Assembly (NCBI GenBank): GCA_905194315.1 | Contig: CAJJRX010000002.1 | Coordinates: 56,376 to 120,375, forward strand | DNA from: an uncultured Sutterella sp. | Lineage (GTDB): Bacteria; Pseudomonadota; Gammaproteobacteria; Burkholderiales; Burkholderiaceae_F | Direction: 5' to 3' | DNA: 64,000 bases | Shown here: one piece after another, positions 16,800-27,518 of the stretch | Numbering within the stretch: the first letter of the stretch is position 1 | How the letters are laid out: each line of letters begins with the position of its first letter | Notes under the pieces: model-generated | Databases searched by the model: none | Seen by the model: only the letters and a program-made list of their open reading frames with translations | What the model was told of the DNA's origin: nothing | Position numbers and translations under genes: made by a program

Positions 16800-18179
16800 C
16801 TAGCGTCCGAAGCCCGGGAAACCGCGGCCGAGCGCGCCGAGACTGCGCATCATTTTCTGCAGCCCGCCGCTCTTCATCTTTTTGAGCATGGTGGCGCTCT
16901 GTTCAAACTGGCTCAGAAGTTTGTTGACCTCATGAACCGGCACACCGGCACCGGCGGCAATACGCTTCTTGCGGCTGGCTTTGATCAGGGCGGGTTTGCG
17001 CCGTTCAAGCGGCGTCATCGAGTCAATAATCCCGAGTGTACGGCGAACCTGCGCCATGGCCTGCTTGTCATCGATTTTCTGGGTAAGTCCCTGAAACTGT
17101 GCAGGCAGCTTTTCCATGATTGAGGAGAAGCTGTCGATGTTGCTCATCTGGGCAAGCTGGGCACGGAAGTCGTTGAGGTCATAAGTGTTGCTCGTCTGCA
17201 GCTTGCGGGCAAGCTTTTCAGCCTCCGCCACGTCAATAGACTTCTGCACATCCTTGACCAGGCCGACAATGTCGCCCATGCCGAGGATACGGCTTGCCAT
17301 GGATTCCGGATCGAACGTGTCAAAGCCTGTGAGTTTTTCGCCAGAGCCGACAAACTTGATCGGCTTGCCGGTAACGTGACGGACGCTCAGCGCGGCACCG
17401 CCGCGGCTGTCACCGTCGATCTTTGTGAGGATGATACCCGTGAGCGGCAGCGTTTCGTTGAAGGACTTGGCGGTATTGACCGCGTCCTGACCGAGCATGG
17501 CGTCAATCACAAAGAGGGTTTCAGCCGGTTTGAGGAAGTTATTGAGCTCGGCAACCTCACGCATCATCGCCTCATCGATGGCCAGACGGCCGGCCGTGTC
17601 GACGATGAGCACGTCAAAGAATTTGCGTTTTGCATGATCAAGCGCGCGGGCGGCGATATCGAGCGGCTTTTCACCCACTTCGCTCGGGAACCATTCTGCC
17701 TGAGTCTGGGCAGTCACCGCCTTGAGCTGCTCAATAGCAGCAGGGCGGTACACGTCAGCCGACACGGTCAGCACTTTCTTGTGCAGCGTCTCTGTGATGT
17801 ATTTGGCCAGTTTGCCGGCACTGGTGGTTTTACCGGACCCCTGAAGACCGGCGAGCAGAATCACCGCCGGCGGCTGAACACGGAAATTGAGCTCGCGGTC
17901 CTTCTGTTCAACGTCACCGCCGATAATTGCCGTGAGCTCCCGCTGAACGACACCGACGAGGGCCTGACCCGGGTTGAGGTTGCCGACAACCTCCTCACCC
18001 ATTGCCTTTTCCTTGATGCGGGCGAGCACTTCACGGACAACGGGCAGGGCGACGTCAGCTTCAAGAAGCGCGAGACGGATCTCGCGGATCATGTCCTTCG
18101 TGTTTTCTTCAGTCAGGCGGGCCTGACCGCGGATGGTTTTAACGATTTTGGCAAGGCGTTGACTTAAAGAGTCGAGCAT
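16800..18179 (-). CDS. ffh: Signal recognition particle protein Ffh
   Basis: GTPase that with 4.5S RNA delivers membrane proteins to FtsY and SecYEG. The N domain is at about 1-85. The G domain carries GLQGSGKTTSAGKLA (about 105), VDTAGRL, TKIDGDSRGGAALS and GSGEK. The Met-rich M domain starts at about 300 and ends with the flexible GFPGFGR tail. The length of 459 aa is normal. It begins the - strand run towards tolA and diverges from the ccsA-like gene. Confidence 0.98.
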   Translation of the reverse strand: MLDSLSQRLAKIVKTIRGQARLTEENTKDMIREIRLALLEADVALPVVREVLARIKEKAMGEEVVGNLNPGQALVGVVQRELTAIIGGDVEQKDRELNFRVQPPAVILLAGLQGSGKTTSAGKLAKYITETLHKKVLTVSADVYRPAAIEQLKAVTAQTQAEWFPSEVGEKPLDIAARALDHAKRKFFDVLIVDTAGRLAIDEAMMREVAELNNFLKPAETLFVIDAMLGQDAVNTAKSFNETLPLTGIILTKIDGDSRGGAALSVRHVTGKPIKFVGSGEKLTGFDTFDPESMASRILGMGDIVGLVKDVQKSIDVAEAEKLARKLQTSNTYDLNDFRAQLAQMSNIDSFSSIMEKLPAQFQGLTQKIDDKQAMAQVRRTLGIIDSMTPLERRKPALIKASRKKRIAAGAGVPVHEVNKLLSQFEQSATMLKKMKSGGLQKMMRSLGALGRGFPGFGR

Positions 18180-18611
18180 AGGGGATTTAATCCTTTATGT
18201 TTGGCGCTCGGCGACAGTGACTTCCAGTCTCGGTCGCCGGCGTACAAAAGCGCTGAAGACATATGTCCGGCTGAGAAGACAGAGATCAGCGGACAGGGCG
18301 CAAAAATTAGGGTGACGTTCAGCCTGCTAGGGGCTACAATTCCGTCATGGTCAAGCTCTGCGGGCAGCGGCTTCCGTTAAAAGGAAAACAGAGGCTTTGT
18401 GAAAAGCCCCGACAGCCCGGATGCTTGCCGGATAAGTAATTGTATCGAGTGTAGACAGGTTTTGCACCTCTGCCGGCAGTGTTTGGCATCGGACATATGC
18501 TCTGCAGGCGTTATATACTTGAGAGTAACTGTGGAGATCTGTCTTCACAGGCGTTTTTTCAATCCAACCAGAGACAGCGCACGGCTGAAAAGACCTGACG
18601 CTAAAAAATTT
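18180..18611. other. 432 bp divergent intergenic region (ffh / ccsA-like)
   Basis: I see no gene here and none of the conserved loop of 4.5S RNA. It contains a small hairpin (GGCTTT / AAAGCC near 18392-18406) and promoter-like elements towards both sides, including TACAAT at about 18334 and the predicted promoter at 18490-18519. Confidence 0.6.
18490..18519 (+). promoter_or_regulatory. Possible promoter for ccsA-like-PP0621-ampD
   Basis: CGGACA, 18 nt and TATACT lie about 93 bp before the start. The -10 is good and the -35 keeps only GACA. Confidence 0.4.
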
Positions 18612-19439
18612 ATGACGCTAAACACCCTGACGCTCTGCACGCTGGCTGCAGCAGTTCTGTACTGCGGCTCGGGCTTCGCCATTATTTCAGCCATGAAAAG
18701 CAAAGAGGGCAAGGCTTCGAGCTGGTTACGCTGGCCGATTCTCCTGGGGCTGATCCTGCAGGCTTTCGCGCTGCACGGGGAAATGTTCCGGCCTGACAGT
18801 GTGCACTTTGGCTTTGGTTATGCTGTGGCCGAGACCTGCTTTTTCGCAGTGATCATTCTTCTGATTGAGACCTGGATTCACCGTCTTCACGGTCAGTTCG
18901 GCATCGCGCTGTGCATCACGGCACTCGGTACTCTGATGCCGCTCGCTTTTCCCGGTCAGGCGATTGTCGCCACCGAATGGACACCGGTTTTCCGCTGGCA
19001 TCTCTTCTTTGCCATTGCAGGGTATGCCTTCATGTTTGTGGCGGTGATTCAGGCCATTCTGATCGGCGCTCAGAACCGCCGTCTCAAAGAGCCCCGCGAA
19101 GGTGATGTCAGGGAGAGTTTCCTTGATTCAATGCCCGGGCTCATCGTGATGGAACGCATTTTCTTCCGTATCGTTGCCGTGGGCTTTCTCTGCATCAGCT
19201 GCACGCTCGTGCTTGGCAGTATGGCAACGCATGAGACATACGGCACGTGGCTGCATATCGACCACAAGACGGTACTGACCTGGATTTCCTGGTGCATATT
19301 CTGCATCCTGCTGCTCGGACGGACCTTTGCCGGCTGGCGTGCGAAGACGGCGCTTAGCTGGTTCTGGGCCGGCATTGTGCTTTTCTGCATCGCCTATTTC
19401 GGCTATTCGCTCACGCATGAACTGCTTCGTGCAGTCTAA
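18612..19439 (+). CDS. CcsA/YpjD-type cytochrome c assembly family membrane protein
   Basis: Inner-membrane protein with about eight hydrophobic segments, related to the haem-handling CcsA/HemX family and to YpjD, which is encoded next to ffh in many proteobacteria. The family block WRWHLFFAIAGYAFMF-like region (FRWHLFFAIAGYAFMF), the His-containing GSMATHETYGTW and WISWCIFCILLLGR are seen. I use ATG 18612 (275 aa) since upstream codons give no membrane segment and no family similarity. It is followed 9 bp later by the PP0621 gene. A role in haem or cytochrome maturation is family knowledge, not shown here. Confidence 0.8.
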   Translation: MTLNTLTLCTLAAAVLYCGSGFAIISAMKSKEGKASSWLRWPILLGLILQAFALHGEMFRPDSVHFGFGYAVAETCFFAVIILLIETWIHRLHGQFGIALCITALGTLMPLAFPGQAIVATEWTPVFRWHLFFAIAGYAFMFVAVIQAILIGAQNRRLKEPREGDVRESFLDSMPGLIVMERIFFRIVAVGFLCISCTLVLGSMATHETYGTWLHIDHKTVLTWISWCIFCILLLGRTFAGWRAKTALSWFWAGIVLFCIAYFGYSLTHELLRAV

Positions 19440-19448
19440 GGGGGAAGC

Positions 19449-19721
19449 ATGGGTCGCATACTCTTTTTTGTTCTGCTCGCCGCACTGATCTGGATTGCCT
19501 GGACATTCCAGCGCCGTCAGCGTATCCGTGAACGACAGATGAGCGAGAGACTGCGCGAACTGGAAAAACAGCAGGAATCCCGTTCCGGAGGTGCCTCGAA
19601 GGAGGAGACGGCTATGGCGCAGTGTGAACACTGCGGAGTGTATTTCCCGAAGTCGGAAGCCGTTGTGGCTGACGGACATGTTTTCTGCTCGGAAGTCTGC
19701 CGGCAGCGGGCCGGCCGCTGA
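19449..19721 (+). CDS. PP0621 family zinc-ribbon membrane protein
   Basis: 90 aa protein with one N-terminal membrane helix (ILFFVLLAALIWIAWTF), a charged helix (about 22-45), and a four-Cys knuckle (CEHCGVYFPKSEA, CSEVC) that probably binds zinc. This build and its place between the ccsA-like gene and ampD are typical of the PP0621 family. Function is unknown. Confidence 0.8.
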   Translation: MGRILFFVLLAALIWIAWTFQRRQRIRERQMSERLRELEKQQESRSGGASKEETAMAQCEHCGVYFPKSEAVVADGHVFCSEVCRQRAGR

Positions 19722-19791
19722 GGCCCCCTTCTGACTGCTGCAGCGGGGCAGCGCAGGGAGGCGTGCCCCGTTTCCGTTACCGGAAGTGATA

Positions 19792-20391
19792 ATGGCAAGA
19801 TTGCGTCCTTTTTTTCAGAACGGCTGGCTTACGCCGTGCACGCACCGGACAAGTCCTCACTACAATGAACGTCCGGCCGGTATGCAGCCCCGACTGGTGG
19901 TGCTGCATTTTATATCTCTGCCTGCGGGCGTCTTCACAGGTGAGACTGTTGACGCACTTTTTCAGGGAAAACTTCTCGAGACGGAGGATCCGGCTCTCGC
20001 AGAGGTGCGGGGACTGAAAGTCTCCTCACATTTTTTCATCCGCCGCAGCGGCGAACTCCGGCAGTATGTCAGTGCGGACAAACGGGCCTGGCACGCAGGG
20101 GTTTCCGTATTTGAAGGTGTCAGCGGCTGCAATGACTACTCGGTCGGTATCGAAATAGAAGGTACGGGGGAGGTGCCTTACACCGCCGCGCAGTACCGCT
20201 CGCTCGGGAAGGTGCTCCGGGCGCTCGTGCGTGCCTACCCGATCCGGGCGGTCACCGGGCATGAGTTTATTGCGCCGGGACGCAAATCCGACCCCGGTCC
20301 CTTTATGGACTGGTCGCGTATCAGAGCGCTGCTGCCCGCCCGCGTGCGGATTGTTACGTCGCCGCAGACGCCTGCCGCAAAAGCAGACTGA
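19792..20391 (+). CDS. ampD: 1,6-anhydro-N-acetylmuramyl-L-alanine amidase AmpD
   Basis: Cytoplasmic zinc amidase that removes the peptide from anhydromuropeptides during wall recycling. Family blocks are LVVLHFISLPAG (zinc His), SSHFFIRRSGELRQYV, RAWHAGVSVFEG, NDYSVGIEIEG and VTGHEFIAPGRKSDPGPFMDW with the remaining zinc and catalytic residues. ATG 19792 is chosen over GTG 19786 because GGAAG (19782-19786) is spaced 5 nt from it. Loss of AmpD raises AmpC beta-lactamase in species with AmpR; no ampC or ampR is visible here. Mpl at 26163 acts in the same pathway. Confidence 0.95.
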   Translation: MARLRPFFQNGWLTPCTHRTSPHYNERPAGMQPRLVVLHFISLPAGVFTGETVDALFQGKLLETEDPALAEVRGLKVSSHFFIRRSGELRQYVSADKRAWHAGVSVFEGVSGCNDYSVGIEIEGTGEVPYTAAQYRSLGKVLRALVRAYPIRAVTGHEFIAPGRKSDPGPFMDWSRIRALLPARVRIVTSPQTPAAKAD

Positions 20392-20483
20392 AAAAACCTG
20401 TCACCAGCCGGACTCGCGTGCATGCGTGCTCAGCCCGTATAATCAGGGATCACGGAACCGTTTTTTAGGAAGAAGATTTCACC

Positions 20484-21038
20484 ATGCTTATGAGATTGCT
20501 TGAATTTTTGCTCGGGTCGGTCGTTTCCATTTTCGGCCTGATCCTGGTGCTGCGAGCCTGGCTCTACGTGTGGGCCTTCTCTCCCCGTCATCCCATTGTT
20601 ATGTTTACCCGTCGCGTGAGCGACTGGCTGATCATGCCGCTCTCAAAGGTGCTGCATCCGCAGGGGCCCTTTGATGTGGCCAGTCTGTTCAGCGCATTTA
20701 TCAGTGCCATTCTCGCTGTGGCCGTTCATGTGATTTTCAGTGCCGGTGCGGTGTTCTCCCCGTGGGCGCTCGTGGTGGCGCCGGTGGCGATGCTGGTGCG
20801 CTGGGCGCTCGAGCTGGTGAGCTGGAGTGCGTTCCTGTGGGTGTTCCTGAGCTGGTTCAGTCCTCAGAGTCCGATGACGTATGCGCTCGGCACGCTCATT
20901 GAACCGTTCATGCGTCCGCTGCGCCGTCTGCCGCTGACGATAGGGCGCTTTGACTTCTCACCGGTCCTGCTGTTTCTGATTGCCAACCTGCTGCAGTCCG
21001 TCGTGATGCCGTTTTCCTACGCACGGGTTTATTTTTAA
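20484..21038 (+). CDS. yggT: YggT family membrane protein
   Basis: 184 aa protein made of two similar membrane units, each of the YggT type (LRAWLYVWAFSPRHPIVMFTRRVSDWLIMPLSKVLHP and LSWFSPQSPMTYALGTLIEPFMRPLRRLP share the pattern). YggT proteins are conserved envelope proteins of unclear function, linked to osmotic stress and division. Its last 4 bp overlap the end of the kinase gene on the other strand. Confidence 0.88.
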   Translation: MLMRLLEFLLGSVVSIFGLILVLRAWLYVWAFSPRHPIVMFTRRVSDWLIMPLSKVLHPQGPFDVASLFSAFISAILAVAVHVIFSAGAVFSPWALVVAPVAMLVRWALELVSWSAFLWVFLSWFSPQSPMTYALGTLIEPFMRPLRRLPLTIGRFDFSPVLLFLIANLLQSVVMPFSYARVYF

Positions 21039-21979
21039 GCCGCCGGTTCAGGCGTGAGCGTTTCGCCGTACACCGTTTCGTAGTCCCGGCAGAGCTCGTC
21101 GAAGCTGTAGCAGTAGTGCGGGCCTGCCACACTGACTTTTCTGGCTGCCACCAGGCTGCCCATGCGGGCAGCGACCACACTCGGCAGCCCCAATTCGAGA
21201 GCCCGCAAAATTCCCCCGCGGTAGGCATCCCCCGCCCCGACAGGATCGGTTTCCTGTGCCGGCGCGGCCTCGACCACACTCGCGACTCCCTTCTCGTAGA
21301 CTGTTGATCCCCTTGCGCCGGCTGTGCAGAAAACCGTACAGCCAAGCCTGCTCAGCTCCTGAGGCGTGCAGCCGGTTTTCTCTCTGTATAGGCCAGCCTC
21401 GTATTCGGAAAAACATACCGCCAGTGCTTCACGTGCCAGACTCAACAGTTCTTCGCCGCTGAAAAGCGGTGTTGTCTGTCCGGTATCAAGCAGGTAGGGA
21501 ACGTGATGTTTGCGAAAGAGTGCCGCATGCGCGAGCAGCGGCTCGTGGGTGGTTGGCGCAAGAATGCCCAGAGTCACCGGTGCAAATTCCGGGAACGGGA
21601 TCTGATGCGCATAATCCATGGCGCCCGAATAAAACGTTGTCAGCTGACAGCCGTTTGTGTCGGTTGTGATGATCGCCTGCGCGCTGAAGGTGGAGCTGAT
21701 GACGGTAATGCCGTCTGTGCGCATCTGCTGTGCGCGCAGATGTTCGAGAATCGCGCCGGCGTCGCCGCCGACAGCAGTCCAGATCAGCGGATCACCGCCG
21801 AGCTGCTTGAGACTGTAGGCGATATTGCCGGCGCAGCCACCGAAGGTGCGGCGCATGCTTTCAGCCTGAAAAGTCAGGTTGAGCCGGTCGAGTTCATCAG
21901 GGAGAAGGCTGTCGGCAAACCGCCCGCGATGTTCAAAGACGGTGTCGTAGGCAAGTGAACCGGAAATAATGACTGCCAT
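21035..21979 (-). CDS. PfkB/ribokinase family carbohydrate kinase
   Basis: Adenosine kinase-like member of the ribokinase superfamily. The N-terminal Gly pair region reads RTFGGCAGNIAYSLKQLGG, and the C-terminal catalytic signature reads DPVGAGDAYRGGIL, with Asp of GAGD as base. Length is 314 aa. Such a kinase sits after the DUF3426 gene in many betaproteobacteria. The substrate cannot be told; adenosine or a sugar is likely. It is the last gene of the accB operon. Confidence 0.87.
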   Translation of the reverse strand: MAVIISGSLAYDTVFEHRGRFADSLLPDELDRLNLTFQAESMRRTFGGCAGNIAYSLKQLGGDPLIWTAVGGDAGAILEHLRAQQMRTDGITVISSTFSAQAIITTDTNGCQLTTFYSGAMDYAHQIPFPEFAPVTLGILAPTTHEPLLAHAALFRKHHVPYLLDTGQTTPLFSGEELLSLAREALAVCFSEYEAGLYREKTGCTPQELSRLGCTVFCTAGARGSTVYEKGVASVVEAAPAQETDPVGAGDAYRGGILRALELGLPSVVAARMGSLVAARKVSVAGPHYCYSFDELCRDYETVYGETLTPEPAA

Positions 21980-22009
21980 GATGAACTCCTTCGAGAAATG
22001 CTGAGTGGC

Positions 22010-22765
22010 TCAGCGCATATCGGTGACGCTTCGGACTTTCACACTCACAGGGGCAACCGGGAAGGTTGCATCCGGGGTGAGCGTGACCATGGCCTTCTGC
22101 TGCGGTGCCAGAATCGTGCCGGCAGCCAGACCGTAGGTGCCGCGTTCGAGCAGACGCTGTGCAATCGTGTCGCCGGCCGCATCGAGGAAACGGACTTCAA
22201 GGAGCGGCAGCTTCTGGGCGAACTCCGTGGTATTGGTCAGACCGATTGATACAGCCACCTTGCGCGGATTGGCGCTGTCAGGGGCAAGCGTTGCCGTGGT
22301 CCGTACCGCCCCCGGATCGGTCCAGGCAAAACCCGGACAGGGGACTTTGCGGCAGACCTTTTCGTAGAGCGGCTCAAGCACCGGGAACTGCTCGAGGACG
22401 TACTTGTGCCCGAGCAGTGCTCCCTCAGCCAGAATGATCAGCAGAATGACAAAGGCGAGCAGCGAAAAGAGCCACTGCCAGGAGGACTGTCGGGGCGGAA
22501 TATAAACCGGGTTTCGGGATTCGAACTCCGAGAGCTGGGAGGCGATTTCGTTCATCGTCGTCTCGGCGCTTTCCTCTGCAGGCGCGACACTCGGACGGAC
22601 ACTGGCCAGACGTGCTTCAAGACGCTCATCACTTACCTGAACGGTTTCAGCCTTGTCTGCGGAGAACACGGTGTGACACTCCGAGCACTGCAGCCGGGAG
22701 TCAGCGAAATCATCACTGACCTTCCAGAGTGCACCGCAGGCGGGGCATCGAATAATCTTTGCCAT
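22010..22765 (-). CDS. DUF3426 zinc-ribbon membrane protein
   Basis: The N terminus is an MJ0042-type zinc ribbon (CPACGALWKV and CSECHTVF). A linker and a membrane helix at about 95-115 (WLFSLLAFVILLIILAEG) follow. The C-terminal DUF3426 domain (about 120-251) contains NTTEFAQKLPLLEVRFLDAAGD and LAPQQKAMV. It is probably a cytoplasm-sensing, periplasm-exposed protein of unknown role. It is always seen near prmA in this group, here 38 bp after it. Confidence 0.85.
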   Translation of the reverse strand: MAKIIRCPACGALWKVSDDFADSRLQCSECHTVFSADKAETVQVSDERLEARLASVRPSVAPAEESAETTMNEIASQLSEFESRNPVYIPPRQSSWQWLFSLLAFVILLIILAEGALLGHKYVLEQFPVLEPLYEKVCRKVPCPGFAWTDPGAVRTTATLAPDSANPRKVAVSIGLTNTTEFAQKLPLLEVRFLDAAGDTIAQRLLERGTYGLAAGTILAPQQKAMVTLTPDATFPVAPVSVKVRSVTDMR

Positions 22766-22803
22766 GACGTTACTCTTTTTTGCGTGAGAGAAAAAAAGAT
22801 GAA

Positions 22804-23700
22804 TTAAGCGCGGCTGCCGGCAAGACAGACCCAGTCCTCCTCCTGCTTCCAGAGCGAGAGCCGGATGGAGGGATCCACCTTACGGTAGGCCTCGATAATT
22901 TCATCAACCTGTTTGGCCAGAATTCCGGAGAGAACGAGCGAACCGTGTTCGCTCACTCTGCCGAGCAGCACCGGTGCGAGCTGAATGAGCGGTCCGCAGA
23001 GAATGTTTGCCACGACGATGTCAAATTTGCCCTCAGGCATCTCATCGGGCAGGACAAACATGGCCTCTGCATGATTCATTTCAGCATTCGCTTCGGACGC
23101 TTCCACGGCGAGCGGATCGATATCCGTCCCCAGAACGGCCCCAGCACCCACCAGTTTGGCGGCAATGGCAAGAATCCCTGTCCCGCAGCCGTAGTCGAGA
23201 ACGCTATCGCCGGGGCGAACGTGTTCATCGAGCCACTGCAGGCACAAATGTGTTGTCGGATGCGAGCCGGTACCGAAGGCCACACCCGGGTCAAGTCGGA
23301 GGTTGACGGCCTCTTCATCAGGCAGATCGTGCCAGGTGGGCACAATCCAGAGGCGCTTGGAAACCTGTGTCGGCTGGAACTGGGCCTGCGTGATACGCAC
23401 CCAGTCGGCATCCTCGACAGGTTCGTTTTCTATTATTTCTGTGGGTTCCATCTTCAGCGCATCGGTTGCAATCGCCAGATGCACTGCGATATCAAAATCG
23501 TCCTCGCAGAGTACAGAGAGAATCGAACGGGGCCAGGCGCAGTTGTCCGGCTCGAGTCCCGGCTCCCCGTACAGGGGCTTTTCATCGGTCGATTCGGCAT
23601 CGGCATCTTCAATGACGGCACACAATGCCCCTGCATCCATCAGCATATCAGCAAGGGTCTCGGCATTACGCTCGTCAGCAAGAAGTTTGATCTGTCTCAT
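22804..23700 (-). CDS. prmA: Ribosomal protein L11 methyltransferase
   Basis: S-adenosylmethionine-dependent enzyme that trimethylates L11. The substrate-binding N-terminal domain (about 1-110) is followed by the methyltransferase fold with FGTGSHPTTHLCLQWL, VLDYGCGTGILAIAA (motif I) and VVANILCGPLIQL (motif IV). Length is 298 aa. It lies about 90 bp after accC in the operon. Confidence 0.95.
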   Translation of the reverse strand: MRQIKLLADERNAETLADMLMDAGALCAVIEDADAESTDEKPLYGEPGLEPDNCAWPRSILSVLCEDDFDIAVHLAIATDALKMEPTEIIENEPVEDADWVRITQAQFQPTQVSKRLWIVPTWHDLPDEEAVNLRLDPGVAFGTGSHPTTHLCLQWLDEHVRPGDSVLDYGCGTGILAIAAKLVGAGAVLGTDIDPLAVEASEANAEMNHAEAMFVLPDEMPEGKFDIVVANILCGPLIQLAPVLLGRVSEHGSLVLSGILAKQVDEIIEAYRKVDPSIRLSLWKQEEDWVCLAGSRA

Positions 23701-23789
23701 GGGATTTTTTTCGGGTGAGGATATTTTCAGGAAATTAATGGTGAAGAAGCCAGGTGATTTCCGCCTGGCTTCAACCGCGTTAAGAGCAA

Positions 23790-25148
<1,359 letters not shown>

Positions 25149-25162
25149 AGAAGTGTCCGAGG

Positions 25163-25624
25163 TTATTCGAGGATGAACAAGGGCTGACCGTATTCCACAG
25201 GCTGACCGTTGTCAACGCAGATCTCTTTAATAACCCCATCCTCTTCAGCTTCAACTTCGTTGAGCAGCTTCATGGCTTCAATAATGCAAACGACCTGTCC
25301 CTTCTTGACGGTGTCGCCGACCTGAACAAACGGATCAGCACCCGGGGAGGGGGAACGGTAGAAGGTTCCCACCATCGGAGAGTTCAGAGGCGTGCCGGTG
25401 CTTGCAGCGGGAGCGCTCGGTGCCGGTGCGGCCGGTTGCGCTGCGGGAGCAGGTGCGGCAACGGGTTCTTGCGCGATCTCAACAACCGCAGGACGGGCGA
25501 CAGGCGCAGGAGAATTGACGTGATTAACAATTCGGACGCGATCTTCACCTTCAGTGATCTCGAGTTCGGCAACGCCGCTTTCGCTGACGAGATCGATCAG
25601 TGTTTTAAGTTTTCTGAGGTCCAT
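25163..25624 (-). CDS. accB: Acetyl-CoA carboxylase biotin carboxyl carrier protein
   Basis: Carrier subunit of acetyl-CoA carboxylase. An N-terminal helix and domain (MDLRKLKTLIDLVSES) are followed by a Pro/Ala-rich linker (about 45-78). The biotinyl domain (about 80-153) has the biotin site EAMKLLNEVEAEEDG with Lys in AMKL. It heads the accB-accC-prmA-DUF3426-kinase operon. In many Burkholderiales aroQ precedes it; there is none here. Confidence 0.97.
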   Translation of the reverse strand: MDLRKLKTLIDLVSESGVAELEITEGEDRVRIVNHVNSPAPVARPAVVEIAQEPVAAPAPAAQPAAPAPSAPAASTGTPLNSPMVGTFYRSPSPGADPFVQVGDTVKKGQVVCIIEAMKLLNEVEAEEDGVIKEICVDNGQPVEYGQPLFILE

Positions 25625-26162
25625 GATGTTAATGCCTTTCCTAAAGTTTGACCCTTCGCAGGCAGGTTTGGCGATGGGATTGTTATTAAATAACGGGTGT
25701 TTATTCCCGTAAATGCTTTAAGTGTTCCCGGGACGCCGTCAAAGCGGTGCCTGAAGAACGGAAAATTCGCCTATTTGACTCTAAAGCATATCTATTTCAA
25801 CGCAATTTTCCCTAATTCTGCGGGAAATGTAAAGAGTCAAATCGTTGTAAAACTTCACGAAGGCGTAACGGAGTTTTGTTACGGCGCCCGGAGGGCACAC
25901 GCTGCGCAAAGTTTATTAAAGGGCTAATCATAGCGCGAAATTAGGCGGATTTTTCCTCTGTTTTTGGGAATTTAACGGACGAAACCACAATATGGGATGG
26001 CGGATGAGGCGGAAAAGAAGGTGCCTAAGTGTGACAGAACCGTGTCCGCAAATGCCGTCAAGGTTAGAATTACCTCACTCAGGTCAGAGAACCGGGGCGC
26101 CCGGGTGCCCGGATGCCGCCTGTGGCGGCTGTCAGACGAAAAAAAATCAGGAGTATTGAGGC
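25625..26162. other. 538 bp divergent intergenic region (accB / mpl)
   Basis: No convincing gene. It is AT-richer than its surroundings and holds a widely spaced 10 bp perfect inverted repeat (ATTTGACTCT at 25773-25782, AGAGTCAAAT at 25833-25842) about 150 bp before accB. A GCCGCC / GGCGGC hairpin lies at about 26118-26132 before mpl. It probably carries the regulatory regions of both operons. Confidence 0.6.
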
Positions 26163-27515
26163 ATGCACATTCATATTGTGGGTATTTGCGGAACGTTTAT
26201 GGGCGGTGTGGCACAGCTTGCCAAAGAGGCAGGACACACCGTCACCGGATGTGATGCAAAGGTCTATCCTCCCATGAGCACGGCACTGGAAAATGCCGGC
26301 ATCCATCTTGTGGAGGGGTGGGATGCCTCACAGATTGACCGGTTCAGTCCGGATGTCTTTGTCATCGGCAATGCCATCTCCCGCGGTAATCCTCTGCTCG
26401 AGGAGATTCTCAACCGGGGGCTTGCCTATACCTCGGGACCGCAGTGGCTTTCCGAGAACGTCCTGCAGGGTCGTCATGTGCTGGCCGTCGCAGGAACTCA
26501 CGGAAAAACGACCACCACCTCGATGCTTGCCTGGATACTTCGCTATGCGGGACTCCATCCCGGTTTTCTCATTGGCGGCGTGCCGCAGTGGAGCGAGCGC
26601 TCGGCTGAGCTGGGTGATCCGCGTCCGATGGGGCCCTTTGTGATTGAGGCCGATGAGTACGACACGGCGTTTTTTGACAAGCGCAGCAAGTTTGTGCATT
26701 ACCGGCCGCGTACGGCAATTCTCAACAATCTCGAGTACGACCACGCGGATATTTTCCCGGATCTTGCGGCCATTGAAACGCAGTTCCATCATCTGGTGCG
26801 CATTATGCCCGGTCAGGGGCTTGTCATTGCCAACGGCCGTTCCGAAGCGCTCGAGCGGGTGCTGCAGCGTGCCTGCTACAGTGCGCTGGAAAAGTTTGAT
26901 ACGCCTCAGGGCTGGCATCTGACGGATGACGGACAGGTGGCCTTCGCAGAGGAGGTTTTCGGACGTCTTGAACTGTCCATGCCCGGACGCTACAACGCCC
27001 TCAATGCGGTAGCGGCGATTGCCGCTGCCCGCCATGTCGGTGTGGCCGCACCGCTGGCGCTCGAGGCACTGTCACATTTCAGCGGCGTCAAACGCCGTCA
27101 GGAGGTCAAAGGGGTTGCCGGCGGCGTGACGGTCATCGATGACTTCGCACACCACCCCACCGCCATTGAGGAAACCCTGCACGCTGTCAGGGAAAAGTAT
27201 GCCGGTCACCGGGTGCTTGCCGTGCTTGAGCCGAGAAGCAATACCATGAAGCTCGGCACCATGAAGGATCGTCTGGCCGCGTCGCTGCGTGAGGCGGATC
27301 TGGTTTTCTGCTACGCCTCGAGTGCAGTGCAGTGGGAGCCGCATGAGGCGCTGCTCGCGCTTGGCGACAAAGTCTTCACAACCCATGATTTTGAGGCGCT
27401 TGTTTCGGCGGTGCTCAAGAGCGCCCGAGAGGGGGATGTCATTCTCTGCATGAGTAACGGCGCCTTCGGGGGTATTCACGGTCGTCTGCTCTCAGGGCTC
27501 AAGGCAAAGGAGTAA
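26163..27515 (+). CDS. mpl: UDP-N-acetylmuramate:tripeptide ligase Mpl
   Basis: Mur-ligase family enzyme that joins recycled L-Ala-gamma-D-Glu-meso-DAP tripeptide to UDP-MurNAc, returning it to wall synthesis. It opens with MHIHIVGICGTFMGGVAQLA. The ATP loop is VAGTHGKTTTTSML, and later blocks are EADEYDTAFFDKRSKFVHYRP-type substrate contacts, NNLEYDHADIF and DFAHHPTAI. At 450 aa it has the size of E. coli Mpl. It is followed 3 bp later by yqiA. Confidence 0.96.
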   Translation: MHIHIVGICGTFMGGVAQLAKEAGHTVTGCDAKVYPPMSTALENAGIHLVEGWDASQIDRFSPDVFVIGNAISRGNPLLEEILNRGLAYTSGPQWLSENVLQGRHVLAVAGTHGKTTTTSMLAWILRYAGLHPGFLIGGVPQWSERSAELGDPRPMGPFVIEADEYDTAFFDKRSKFVHYRPRTAILNNLEYDHADIFPDLAAIETQFHHLVRIMPGQGLVIANGRSEALERVLQRACYSALEKFDTPQGWHLTDDGQVAFAEEVFGRLELSMPGRYNALNAVAAIAAARHVGVAAPLALEALSHFSGVKRRQEVKGVAGGVTVIDDFAHHPTAIEETLHAVREKYAGHRVLAVLEPRSNTMKLGTMKDRLAASLREADLVFCYASSAVQWEPHEALLALGDKVFTTHDFEALVSAVLKSAREGDVILCMSNGAFGGIHGRLLSGLKAKE

Positions 27516-27518
27516 GGC

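Noticed and set aside
18180..18611. 4.5S RNA gene next to ffh
   Set aside because: The conserved GGAAGGAAGCAGCC-type loop is not present on either strand.
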